The notes beneath the pieces are model-generated. The model was given only the letters and a program-made list of their open reading frames with translations. It was not told the DNA's origin and did not search any database. Positions 35,151 through 47,766 of a stretch of DNA of 64,000 nt are shown here, in pieces. This DNA comes from Polytrichum commune (Eukaryota > Streptophyta > Polytrichopsida > Polytrichales > Polytrichaceae). The stretch covers positions 47,321,554-47,385,553 of the forward strand of contig OX485803.1 in the NCBI GenBank assembly GCA_950295325.1, read 5' to 3'. Position numbers and translations under genes: made by a program. The number at the start of each line of letters is the position of its first letter. Position 1 is the first letter of the stretch.

Positions 35151-36010
35151 AATTTGATCGGTAAAAGTTGGAGAACATGAAAAGCAAGCCTTTTAGCAGC
35201 CACCTGCCTTAATTAAATGAGACCCAATGAATTTCAGGTTTGTACGAATGCAAATAAGTTATCAATAAAATCAGAAATGTTTTAAACAAAGTCAAATACC
35301 CACCCACCATTGGTTTCGACTTGCAGAAGCTGTGTTGAGAAGCAGAGTGGAGGGTTAAAAAACCTGTGCCGGGCTTTTTACGGTGCTCAGCTGTTGACTT
35401 GGACTTGCTGCCATGGTTGTGATGGTCGCCAGTTCTGTTTTATGCATGTGATTCTCATTTCACCGTACAAGGTCACCTTTATCTCTTTAGTCTTCCAGCA
35501 GAAATTTGGGGAAAGATGATCTGTAGGTACCACAGCAGTACCTAGGTCAACAGTAGAGGTGGGTAGCCAAGAAAAACAGCCCTGTTGTGAGCACCTTCAA
35601 CATAACATTACTTGGCACCCACTGCTTGTTCAGTGCGCCCTCGGCAGGTAACAACTGGATGCTCGAAAAGCTAAGCAGGAGACTAAGGTTTCGATTGCTA
35701 TATTCCAAGCGCCCACTTAATGAAACATTGAGTGTTGAGTAATGTTAAAAACTCCACGGATGATTTTGGCCGTTGGATTGGACAAGGAATTGTCTCATCT
35801 AGTTAGCATTTGTGAGCAACAAATATTGTCATCTCAAGTTTCAAAATTGGAGGTGAGATGCAAAGGTGAAGATTATACACCCGATAAACAAAGATGTTTT
35901 CATATGTGAACTAACTATTTAACCTAGTATGATATCTAAATTTCGTGCATATAGTCCAATCTCATGGGATCATGTATCTATTTAGTGTATGTTCTTAACG
36001 ATAAGCTATG

Positions 36011-36740
36011 CTATTTACACCACCACAATGCAAGATCATTATTGCATACCACACCTTGAACCATAGACTTGCCATTGAAACTAGACAATGGACAACTATC
36101 CCTTTCGGGAGATAATAGACTATGCCATTTTATTTTATTTTTGGTACAAATTGAAACAAATTCAATTGCAAGAGTAATTAGTACAGCCGTCCTAGGAAAA
36201 GTAACCCAAGATTGAGGGGGATTAAGAAACAATGCTCATCTAGGGCCGTAACTTTCCAAATGACCGTTAAGTTGCTATGTGTGACAATAAGACCTTCAAT
36301 GCACCACATTGAGTCAAACTCATCTAGAACATCTTGGTATACCACATCCAGAGCTTTATTTAAATCTTGAAGAGTAGGTTGCCACTCCAGTCAACCATTT
36401 TCAAGCAAAGAGTAGCACACGACATGATGATTTTTCTCCACATGTCAAGAATACCTCTTTTGGCAAAGAGTTGCCAACTGCTGAGGAACATATTTCCACA
36501 CATGTTGGGAAAGTGGGCAGTTGAAGAATTTGTGCTTCACTGACTCCTCGTGTTGTGGGCCATAGTGTGGGCAACACTTGTTGATCATAGCCGAAATCCA
36601 CCCAAGCCAAACATTCACCACCATTGTTTTATGGAGAACTAATCAAAGAAAAGAAGCTTCTTTATGTGGGATTTGTGCATGGTGTAGTGGACCAATTTGA
36701 GCTTCCCATGGCAATTTCTAGGAACACCCTTCATTGCAAA
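36011..36740 (-). pseudogene. LINE-type reverse transcriptase 3' end with zinc-binding (zf-RVT-like) region
   Basis: On the minus strand one frame reads 'LPWEAQIGPLHHAQIPHKEA', a TAG where Trp is expected, 'LVLHKTMVVNVWLGWISAMI', 'NKCCPHYGPQHEESVKHKFF' and 'NCPLSQHVWKYV'. This layout fits the zinc-binding module at the end of plant non-LTR reverse transcriptases; the second Cys of the expected C-x-x-C pair is Tyr. Downstream the frame continues with stops to about 36011. The catalytic part is missing. Confidence 0.6.
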
Positions 36741-36789
36741 TGATTTTGTTCATAGAATGCTTGGGTTTAGGGTTCTAAAATTGCCAATT

Positions 36790-38195
36790 AAGGGCCAATA
36801 CCCCGTGCCTTTAGAGATTGGTACCCATCTTCACTAGCCATGTGTTGGGTACTATAGGCCAGTCTAGCATGTACTTCTTCTTGATGCCATCTACACAACG
36901 CTTAAGGTCGTCAAGGCAAAATCAAACCTCATACTTCACGATGTTGGTGGAGTTGTACTCCTTTTTTAATCCCTTGTACGTGGGAGCATGGGTGTCCTCG
37001 AACAGAACTTTGTGGCACTTGCCATTAGCTTTGGACATCTACACCTAGCGAAAACCTCCAATTTCAAGGACGCATAATCAAGGCCTTTACTAGTAGAGCC
37101 ACATCTCAACCATAATCTATCATAATTTTCATGAATCCATAGATCAAATTGTCCATTATCACTTCATATACACAAGTCATCTTGTTTCCATATTCTAGGA
37201 GTCACTTGTTGTGCAATGTCTCTGCAAGGTTACACATTGGCATTTCCATATGTTTATCTAGTCAAATCCTACAAATATCATACATATTATAGTTGTATAC
37301 AAGTCTTGGACATCCCAAGGGATGTGGAGTAGACATATACTATGCAAGCATGGCATAATGCAATACACATTGGTGTGGAATGACATATCTTACATTCCAA
37401 TCTTGATTTTACTAGGGCATCATTTTCCACACAAAAAATATGAGTCAATCTAATCCATTTAGTGTTGTTGTGGACATCTCCATTGCAATACATGCAATCA
37501 CAATATCCATTTGTGCACTGCAAATGACCAATATAAGAAGAACGCATGAAGGAGAGTCCAAAATCATTTTGGGTATTTGCTGTTTTTGTTGTGCACCAAG
37601 GGTATTTGTCGCGAATCTTATTCATGCCACTCATAAAACAACCATATACACTAAGAACATCCATAGATAATGGGGGCAACACAAACAAACATCAATATGA
37701 AAAAATGGTTGCAAGTACGTGACTTCACGCACACCTAGTATATTGTCAACATTAATTGTGGTAAGATCAAATTTAAATCTTCTCCTAGACTTTGCCAATT
37801 CTAACGTGTTGACAATCCTCAGACCTAAAGAGGATGAAATGGAGTGAAGAAGTGGACGTTGAGTTGGTGAGCCAATTTCATGTATTTTGGATTGTAATGA
37901 GCTTTATCAACATGCACAAAAACCAAAAGTGGAGTGGGAATTCTAGTTCTAAAAGGAAAAGGTGATGTATTAGAAAAAAAAAAAATAATAATAATAATTT
38001 TTTTTTAAAACCAAGACAAATATCACCATCCAAATCTAACAACACAAGAACATTATTGTCACTTGGTACTATCTTGATAGTAGCCACACTAGGCACTTGA
38101 ACAATAGATGTGTTAGATTTGTTTTTTAACATAGCAATGGACGCTTGTATTTGTGAATCAGAAAGACCTATAACTCTAAATGAATATGGATGCAA
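36790..38195 (-). pseudogene. Mutator-like (MULE-type) element protein, decayed
   Basis: The best stretch (37688-37287) reads 'GMNKIRDKYPWCTTKTANTQ', 'SYIGHLQCTNGYCDCMYCNG', 'LECKICHSTPMCIALCHACI' and 'STSLGMSKTCIQL'. Further on come, in other frames, 'ETLHNKWLLEYGNKMTCVYE' and then 'FCLDDLKRCVDGIKKKY' with 'TWLVKMGTNL' near 36830. This order recalls MULE-like proteins I associate with moss genomes. Several stops and frame changes interrupt it. An upstream piece (38195-37990) with 'VATIKIVPSDNNVLVLLDLD' may be its N-terminal part. Homology is from memory and unverified. Confidence 0.45.
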
Positions 38196-39159
38196 AATCC
38201 AAAAATGAACATCTTCACTTTTGTTCTTCTATAGCAAGATTGCTTCCGAGATATCACTCGTCCATAAATACATCTCTTGCACCACATGCGTGATTCCTAT
38301 CCGGAGATTGAACCTCAAACTAAGCAAATTCTCTTAAACACTCACAAGATCATCATCGTCAAGAGGCAAAGTGAAGGACACAAAGGATCCATAAGCTCTA
38401 ATAGTAGCCATTAGGAAGTAAGAAAAACATTGAGACACATTGGAGTATGTAGCTGAGGGATTAGAGGGACTATTTGTTTTAATTGATACAATAGAATAAG
38501 ATATAGATTAGATTCAGTATATAAATATAAGAGTTTACATCAAACATCGTAAGAATTTCATAGAATGTGGTAGCAATTGGATTTTATCATCATAGATGCA
38601 AGAGGCACAATATTATGAGAATAGTATGTAAATGAGTGGTAGAAGAAATAGAAATTATTTAATAATAAGGAGAGTTTGAGAACGAGTGAGTGATATGAAG
38701 AAAAATCCCCACATTATAGTGTACAAATATGTTGATGATTTAGATGATTTGTATAGAGTTTGTGATTTGGAACACCGAAATCAACAACAATAACAACCTA
38801 ATACATATATATATTCGATAATATTGAGGAAGAGTTTGAGGTTCGAGAAGAGGAAGAAGAGGGAAAAAAAAATAGTGAGATGTCTAAAAAAGATGAAAAA
38901 AATATTAATGTTGAATACAAAGTAGATGACGTCGGAGATGAATTCCATAGCATAAAAATTTACCTTAAACTTTTTATGCTTCAAGCAAACAAAAATGATA
39001 TAAAATTCTAACAATTCTAACAACAAGATGCAAATCTCCAACTTATTGGCATTTGCAACAATTTGATGAGCAGTTAGATGTATTCGTACCAAAACAAATA
39101 TTTAAAAAATAGAAATATGAAAAACTAGATATTAACAATAAAATTTCCTTGTAAGAAAA

Positions 39160-39625
39160 CTTTGGATATTGGCGCCACCGCCAATATCCTTGTGATACTT
39201 AACAAAAAATTGTTTGTAAGAGCATTTGGGGCCAATATGCTTAAATAAATAAATAAAACTGAAAACATTTGAAATATTGGCATTACTATGAGTAAGAATG
39301 AGTAAGAAACTAAGGACAATTCAGATGTTGGTGTTGTTGGCAATACCTTAGACATAAAAAAATTATATAGGTATTTGGGATATTGGCGGCACTGCCAATA
39401 CCATATGAACAATATTACAAGCAATTCAGATATTGATGTTGTCACTAATACCTTAGAGGAAAAAATAAAATTACAAGTGTATTTTGGGTATTGATGGCAC
39501 TGCCAATTTCATATGAGTAAAAAACTAATAACTAGTTCAAATATTGGCGTTGCCACCAACAACTTAGAGATTAAAAACAATTATGAGGATATTTGGGGTG
39601 TTTGGCGGCATTCCCAATATCCTTG
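39160..39625. repeat. Palindrome-rich minisatellite, about 107-bp dimeric unit
   Basis: Eight small palindromic cores of the type 'atattggcggcactgccaat' recur at about 39166, 39270, 39326, 39380, 39428, 39486, 39537 and 39597, roughly every 50-60 bp. Two alternating core types are seen, one centred on 'ggcgcc' or 'ggcactgcc' and the other on 'ggtgttgttggc'. A(T)-rich linkers separate them. Related single cores occur near 40415 and 42012. Confidence 0.75.
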
Positions 39626-42600
39626 CAAGTACACGGGTAGATCACTCCATTGTCAAGTTGAACACCACGTGCGACCAAAAAAAATCTTCTTTTGGTAAGT
39701 TGCACCACCAAAATGGGTCAAAATTCTATCAATTTTTTTTCATGAGTAGATATACATAGTACCTACGACATAGGTAAAAGTGGTAACTAAATTTGATGAT
39801 TTGTTGTTTTCATAAAACATACCGTTTCTAACTAGAATGACACAGAATTGAACTAAAACATTTATTTAAAAAAATAAAGATGACTAAAAATTTCAAAAAA
39901 ATATACAAAAGATACTATCAATGGTTATGTATATGTAGAAAAAATATCATAAATTTTAAAATTATATATGGCATGTAATATAGGGGTAGCAAACTTTGTC
40001 CGCACGTGGTGTCAACTTGACAATGAAGTGACCTCCCAGTGTGCAAGTATATTTAATGACTCGGGATATTTAAGACATTGTTCATTCAAATAATCTTTCC
40101 GAATCAAACTTCATTTAAAAAACATCTCGTCATCAAAATGGATTTTTTTCATCCAACAAGTTTAATTCATTTTAAGCTTAGGCATAAAAGGTAAGAAATC
40201 TTAAATTCAGATTATTTTCCCCATTGCACCTTAAGAGAAGGAAAAATGAAAGGAAGAACAAGGAAAGGAGAGGAGCCAAGTAGCTAAAGCAATAGTAGAC
40301 AAGAGGAGAAGGTGTTCAATGTTGGAAGTTTAGATGTTGTAATGTCTAAAATAGACATTTGTATTATTATTTTTGAGTGGTTAATGTTATATGTGATTAT
40401 GTTTGAGGGTATTGGGGTTGCCGCCATTTGCTTATTGAAAGATTCATTAAATCGGAGCAAATTTTAAAAGCCTGGGGGCCCCTTATGTTTCATAACCATG
40501 TGCAATAATGGGGTATTTAGTGGGGAGATATATATATGCACCTCTCAATATTTTTCCCTCTTTATTTGTAGGTAAAAAGATACTTTGACGTATTTTTTAG
40601 CACCCTATATTTATTTGTAATTATCTAGGGAGGCTAATTTCTAGGCACAATGTTTTTTTGTTTAATAAATCAAACAAATACCAACTAGAGTATGGAATAC
40701 TATAGCATTGCAAAACCGGCTATGTGAGCAACAAACATTCCATATCATTCAAATTGTCATTCATTTGGTTTTAATTAATAACACCAATCTCAAATCATTC
40801 CAAGTACCATTCCAAACACAACCAATTGCAATTGGATAGTAGTTAAAGGGATACCATTAAACATGGAGATAACTCAATATACAAGCTGAAATACATAAGA
40901 TGTAAACACGGATACAACAAAACAAGAAATATTATCAGTTGTGATAAGACATGAAAATTTGCACAACTACTTACTTCAAAAAAACAAAGTTGCATTTTAA
41001 CACAAGAAAGCCAAATACAAAAAATTAAGAAACATTTACTCTAATTGTCTTCACAAACACATTCAATTAAAGTCTCACTCAAACCTTATAACAAACATTT
41101 ACAATGCGAAGGGTTAGCATACAACTCCCTAGGCAGACTCTTAGGTTAGTTGAGGATTATCCATCCTCCGCCTTCATGATTCCAATGCACTTTGGAGATA
41201 CTCCTTCATCAGTGTGTGTATACACCATGATCCCATGCCAAACTGTAACCCTAAATTCAGACCTTGCAAGACCATATCCAAAACCCCAAAAATAACTTGT
41301 AATCACAAAACCAACAAAGAAGAGACGAATCATGAAAGCTAAACTCTAAACCACATACACACGGAAACATTGCAAAGGAGACGGCCACTCTGCACCGTCA
41401 ATGTGTATGAATGAAAGCCTAAAAAATGCTAAGCGAAAATGTGAGTTTGACGATTGAAGGTTGATGTTGTGACAAAACCAAAACCAAAATTGATCACACG
41501 AAGCGGTTGAGGATGACGGTGGAGGTTGTCAGGTTCTAAGCATCTAGCGAGGTCCAACATGTTCTGCGCCATTGCAAAACCCAACAGCCATTGAGGAGCA
41601 CCAACACATTCCTTTTCCAAAAAAAATCCCACGACATTTCCCCTTTCATACTAATGTGCTAAATTCAAATTTGGACAAAAACTACACACTTCTTCATCCA
41701 AGTAGTTAAACCCATAATTATTCTACTGATCCTACTACACACCTTTAAAGGAATCCTATATCTATGACCTTATTTTTTTTATTGATTACTAAAATGAAGG
41801 AATTATTCACCACCCTATTTTACATATAATCATGTTGGGGACATATTTCCAATGTTGTGGTAGATCTAACAAAATTATAAATTTTACTCTAAACAAATTA
41901 AATTGACCTTTTATTTTTTTTTATCTCACGTGGTTTTCTAGAATGTTGATAATCACTTCCCCGAGTTTAAAGCATTGTGAAAATCCAAGTTCTATGTTTA
42001 ATTTTAATCTAAAGGTATTGGTGGTCCTGCCAATACGTAAACCTTAAGTAATTACATATCTAGAAAAAATGTCGATTAATATTCACAAGATCTATTTGAT
42101 AATTTGTTTCACATATAGATTTTGATTTATATGGATGATGAAGTACCACATGACTATGATGAACATGATTTTTTAGTTTTTAGGAAGTCCAAGATTAGTA
42201 GATTTGGATTCTAGCATATATATATGCATATAAACACACCAAATTCATTGCGTGATTTTAGGTATCAATATTAATTTATGAGAAACTCTCAAAGTCTATT
42301 TTTGTTGCACCTTAGATTTATAATCCAATGTACAAAGTCGGTAAATTCTAGAATTTGTTTTTAAAATGGATATTCCGGTTAAGCATCTTTGAAGATTCAT
42401 AACAATTCAAACTTTGAATGAAATATGATCATTGTTGTTTGCTCTACAACTTGTTATGATACCAAAAAAAGTATATAATTTGACCTTCTAGGGTCAACTT
42501 TCATTGAAACTTGTGTACTTAACACATTTTTTATCATTGATTAATTTTAATGGATTGAGAGATTCTTTCTTTTAGAATATTTTATTTTTATTTGCTACAA

Positions 42601-45600
42601 AATGAAACTAATCATTTTAAAAAACATGGTTTAGAATAGCAAGGTGTAGAATGACTAATTGACTTTAGAATTTACTTATTTTTCATGTGAAAGTAGATAC
42701 AATTTTGACTAATCATATGTTTGATTCAATATTAATCATGGAATAGCTTGGATTTCAATCATATTAAAGTCAAAAAAATTCATTGATTGATGTCATTTTT
42801 CCTTAATGTGTTTGGTTTAGCCCAATTTAATATCATATGTCTTGAAACTGAAGCAATGATTTATTAGTGTGTATAGAATTGAAAGCATAGTATTTTATAT
42901 TTTATTAAGCAATTGTATGGCAACTCAAGATATTTTGTCAAATTGAATATATTATTAGTATTAGTACTAGTACTAGTATTATATATATATAAAGAGGGAA
43001 AAACAAGTTAAAATTTTAATGAATTTTTGAAAAAAAATGGAGAACCTTAAAATTTTGTGGCAAAATGTTTCGGGTTGGAATGAAAATCATTGTTTGCAAG
43101 CACAAAAATTGGTTATGAAAAAAATTAATTTTGGAAACCACATTTGTACATTTGACTGAGCTCCATTGTGTTCAATATATTCCCTGATATTCTTGCGCTA
43201 CTCATTGGCATCTTTAACCTAAGCATGTAAATTTCTTTCTACATGTATTTTAATATTTTTTGAATAATTAATAATTTGATATTTAATTTGTTACTCAATT
43301 TACATTGGTTGTTTTAATCATGTTGAATATTCACATATAAAAACAAACCTTCTTCATCAACTTTATCAACTGCAACCTATTAAAAGTTTGTTTTTTGAGA
43401 GCTTGAAAACTTATTGATATCTAAAAAATAAAATATGTGTCATAAAAACAACTACAACATGGTACACGCTTATACATGATTTTTTTGGATTACTTATACA
43501 ATACAAGTTAATAGTGAACTTTAATTTTATTTAATAAGGTTCATATTTTGTATCATATTTTTGTTTGGTAGCAGAAGATTGCCAAAAAATATGACATGAG
43601 ATATGACCAAAAAAACATGTGTTGAACTCACTCTAAAATATGATAGGTCTTTTGAAGTAGTCACTGAGTTCATGAATGTAGCAATGGATGTTAAACGTAT
43701 CAAATTGTATTCTAGCCTTGCGAAGCATTTACCCATTGCAGAGCCTAGTTTAGGTCATCAGTCTTTAGCTTGAGTTACATGGCATAATGATTTATGTTTT
43801 GATGAACCTCAAATGAATAAAAAAGAACTTTAACATTCTAGGACATAAAAAATGGACCCCAACAAAAAGTCAAGTGGATGCAACTCTAGAATTTTGTTGT
43901 AATTTGGATGTAATTTCTTAATACGATTATGTATAATAAAAAAATTGATCTTTCATTATAAAAATATATATTTTGGAATTAGATATGAAAATTTTGTACA
44001 AATATATTTTTTATCATATGCATTCTAAGTATTATCTAACTTTTTATTTTATTGTTTATACAAGAATTGGCTTAAAAATAATTGCGCTATATGATTTTAT
44101 AAATTTTTAAGTGAAGATCATCATTAAGGTCAACCAAAATGTAACAAAACCTTTGTGAATTTTTGCTCATCATATTGAGTCTTGAAGGGTGACTTGTTGA
44201 AAATCAATGTTTTTCAAAATGTTTAAGCTTAATGATGGTATTATGAAAAAAAAAGACTTTTGATAACCATCTTGGTGGATTTCAATTTATAAGGTCCATT
44301 GTTTACAAATTCTTGTCTTATTTTGTTGTTTAATATTCCTATTTTAGAATAATTTTAGAATAATTTTAAATTTTAGTTCAATTTTTTCTTTTAACAAATA
44401 CTTTAAGAATGTGTTACCTTCTCTCAGTATTTTAAATAGGCTACCATCATTTTTTGATAGTCTTAAGGATGTCAAATTGGAGAATTTCATGTTCAATCCT
44501 GAAATATGTAAATATTGGAATGTGGTTCATAATATAAATGTGGATGGTATTTGGATTTCCTGAAGCATAAAACTACGCATTTTACATTAAAATTGCGTAA
44601 TCATCTTTAACCCACATTTGTTTCACTTGCAGTGGAAGAAGAATTACCATCTTGAGATTCAACCCAAAAATTTGAAAAATAAAAATACTCAAGTGCTCAA
44701 ACAATTTAAAGACTGACAATTTGAGTGCTGACCCTTATGGCGCGTGGTTAATGTTCTTAAGCCTGCAACTTCATCCAATATTTATCTTATTTTTCCTACC
44801 ATTTTAAAGTCATACTACTATTTGAGAATCAAGAGTAAAATACCTCAATGTAATTATGATAAGGATTCATTTGAGCTCATTTTGAACGATTCATTTTTTA
44901 ACATATTGAATGTTAAAGAAAAAACGAAGACTTAGTCTTAGATCTTTCACAACATCAATGCATTTTTTATAGGAAAAAAATCCTTACCAATTATTTTAAA
45001 ATATCAATTGAATTATCAATGGAAATTTTATTTTCACTTTCTTGTTCAATAATATATTAAACTTAGATGGGTTGCATATATGTTGTCTAGGTTGGCGTAA
45101 ATCACAAATTCTACTTCCAAGGTGTTCAAAAAGCAACACTAGTATTTAATTTGATTATTGCAAACATTCCAAAGGGACTTTATGTGCTCGAAATCTCAAT
45201 ACATTCTTCTTTAATACCTTTTGAAATGGAAAGTCTGATCAAGATGTCAATCTTGCATATCATATAAAATCTTGCATGTAATATCTCTATGTAAAACAAA
45301 ATCTTGCATGTAATATCATGCTTGTAATATCTTCATAATGATAATGCTTTGTTGGTATTTAACCTTGAAGATCCAAAATGGACAAGATAATTGTTTTTTA
45401 TTTTTGAATTATTTTTTCAAGATTGGTTATGAACCTTGGACTTGTGTTTGGCCAATCCTTGCAATTCAAAGAAAATAATTAGTCTCACAAATTCTTTGTT
45501 CATTTTTTTTTATGGGTTTCGTGAATCATTTGTCTTTTTTTTGGTATACATTGTATTATGATTGGTAATTTATTCTACTTATTTTCCATTAATTTTGTAG

Positions 45601-45778
45601 GTGGTCAAGTTCACAACACCCTTACTTGTTCTTTCTTTTAGAAATACTTTGGATTGAAACTCCTTCCTTTGCCTTTCAAATAAATATTGACAAAGATCTT
45701 TCACAATATAATATAGATTTGAATACTGATGTTTTATACAACTTCATGGATGCTACTTCTCAACTGATGAGAGATGAT

Positions 45779-45900
45779 GGTGTCACACCTTAGTGCGGCC
45801 CATGAGAAAAAACTTCAATTTGAAGGCCCCGGGGGTGGACTCTTCATACCACGTATATAATAACTTGAGTGTAAGAAGGGGTATTACTTGAAGCATTAGC
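45779..45900 (+). repeat. Possible LTR 5' end
   Basis: TGTCACACCTTAGTGCGGCC is a typical start for a plant Ty3/Gypsy LTR, and 'cgtatataataact' about 80 bp later could be a TATA box. The 3' end, target-site duplication and internal region were not found. Confidence 0.3.
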
Positions 45901-47025
45901 GTACACAATATACATATAAAAGATGTATTAATTTTCTCTAGTGTATACATCTAAAATGATTATTAAGTATTTTGAAGTAAATGTAGATGTACAAAGGGGG
46001 CCCAAAAAGTTTAGAGATAATTTTGACACTAGATATGTTAGTTAAATCTAATTCGCATTTTCATCCATTGTTGTCTATAATGATAGCCCTTAATGACTCT
46101 CTTGTCTATTATTGTTATAATTTGCATTTAGGTTATAAGACAAGCTAGAGGCTCTTGGAGTGCTCATGGTCTCCCTTCAATTTTGCTCTCCGGATTGTGG
46201 CTAAGTTATTGTGCTCTTGTCTTGGTTTGTTTGATGCAATCATCAAATTACATGTTGTGGACAATAAAATGTTTGATGACATTCTCATTTACATGTAACA
46301 AAGATGTACTTAATTCATGATTTATATATTGTATATGTAGTGGAGGCATTTGTCGCATTAAATTGGAAAATTTAGCATAAATACACAAATCCATTTTCTA
46401 GCTTGCCGTTAGTACGTATACATTAGTTTTTCTCTATGAGCTCCCCATGTATAAGGGGCTTAATTTCATAGTAACCCATTTATGTCATCTAGGCTTTCCA
46501 CGAGGCTTTCAGTAAAGAGTCCACCACTCGGTCTGAAGTCATTGTTGCATACCTACTACATCCACATTTATAAATCAATTATTTTTACTTTAAGATTTCT
46601 TTGAATACAACTTCAATACCAACTAACATCCTCTCATTGATTATTCTCTTGATAATTGTGTATGATGTCTTTGATAGGACCCTCTATACATGCTTGCTAC
46701 ACTTCTTACACAAGCATCACCTCTTAGCATTGGAAGGTGATGAAGATGTTTTTCATCGCATCTTGAAGCTTTTGATAATGCAATCTCATTTAGCTATTGG
46801 CAAAAACACCAATTTTTAATCGTGAGGCCATCAATCTATTTTGAGAGTAACTTGTACTTGTTTATCTTGTTTAAAAACTTTATATGGTTGATTTCATAAT
46901 TTTTACTTGAAGCATATTATTATTATTATTATCAAGACATTAATAATTATTAAGACATCTATGTTGTTAAGTGCCAACAATGTGACATCATAATGGCACC
47001 GACTTTAGCAACCTTTCTGGAAGCC

Positions 47026-47766
47026 GGGGGGGGGGGCACTAGCAGTATTTTAGAAACGACGTGCTATAAAATACAAGATATTTAATATTCATTCGAGGTA
47101 AAATTTTGAAGAATTCTATATAAAATATAAGGGGCGAATTAATGTTGGAAACCAATTATAAAAAAATCCAATGAAATATAGCCATGTCTAAGGGACCACA
47201 TTTTGCTTCATCAAAGAAGATGAAGGGCTCAATTTGATTTCATGAAGGTTTCTCTTCATTAAGGGTATTTTGAACTTCATTGTGTTTAAACGTTTACATG
47301 AAAGGGTATATATTAAGTAAATGTTTGAAATCCTTTTGCAAATGTTATACAAACTCTTGTTATCCTGCAAATGTTGGACAATTGTGTTTCTTAACACACT
47401 AAATTTTAGGTTACACTCTATTTGCATTCTTCATTATGATCTTGTTGGTTCAATAAATTTCTATTGTGTTTTCTTCTTACCATACCACAACAATGCATTC
47501 CCATTGTTGAAATGCCAATTCATAATGCACCCCTCCCCCCTCGGCTAAAAATTAAAGGCTATCAAAAAATTATGAGAAAAATAGGGTATTTAATATTGAA
47601 TGCATTCTAGATTTCTAATTACCAGTAGGGTATTAAAATTTTAAGCTCAGTAGACTTTTTCTACTTTATGGACTCCTAATATTCTAATTCTCAAGAATAA
47701 TACCCCCTTAAAAATAAGTGGTTGTCGTAGGTGTCTCCAAAAAAATCCTATGAGCGCCCCCCCCCC
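47026..47766. mobile_element. Second element with poly-G/poly-C ends, 741 bp
   Basis: It is bounded by 11 G at 47026-47036 and 10 C at 47757-47766. The right end ('aataatacccccttaaaaat', then 'aagtggttgtcgtagg') resembles the left end of the 2171-2512 element read in reverse complement ('aatacccccctataaaatag', 'tggttattcgcacc'). This supports a common family. No clear target-site duplication was found. Internal sequence is AT-rich with no convincing coding capacity. Confidence 0.5.

Larger units (their letters stand above)
34365..36010. other. Upstream region of the P450 gene, no further gene
   Basis: Apart from the W-box cluster (34517-34641) and the inverted repeat R copy (34965-35150) I see no gene. 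Short open frames near 35310 and 35460 carry no motif. Confidence 0.5.

Noticed and set aside
35580..35720. Sequence resembling an rRNA or tRNA fragment ('gatgctcgaaaagctaagca')
   Set aside because: No consistent similarity to 5S rRNA or any tRNA beyond a few words.
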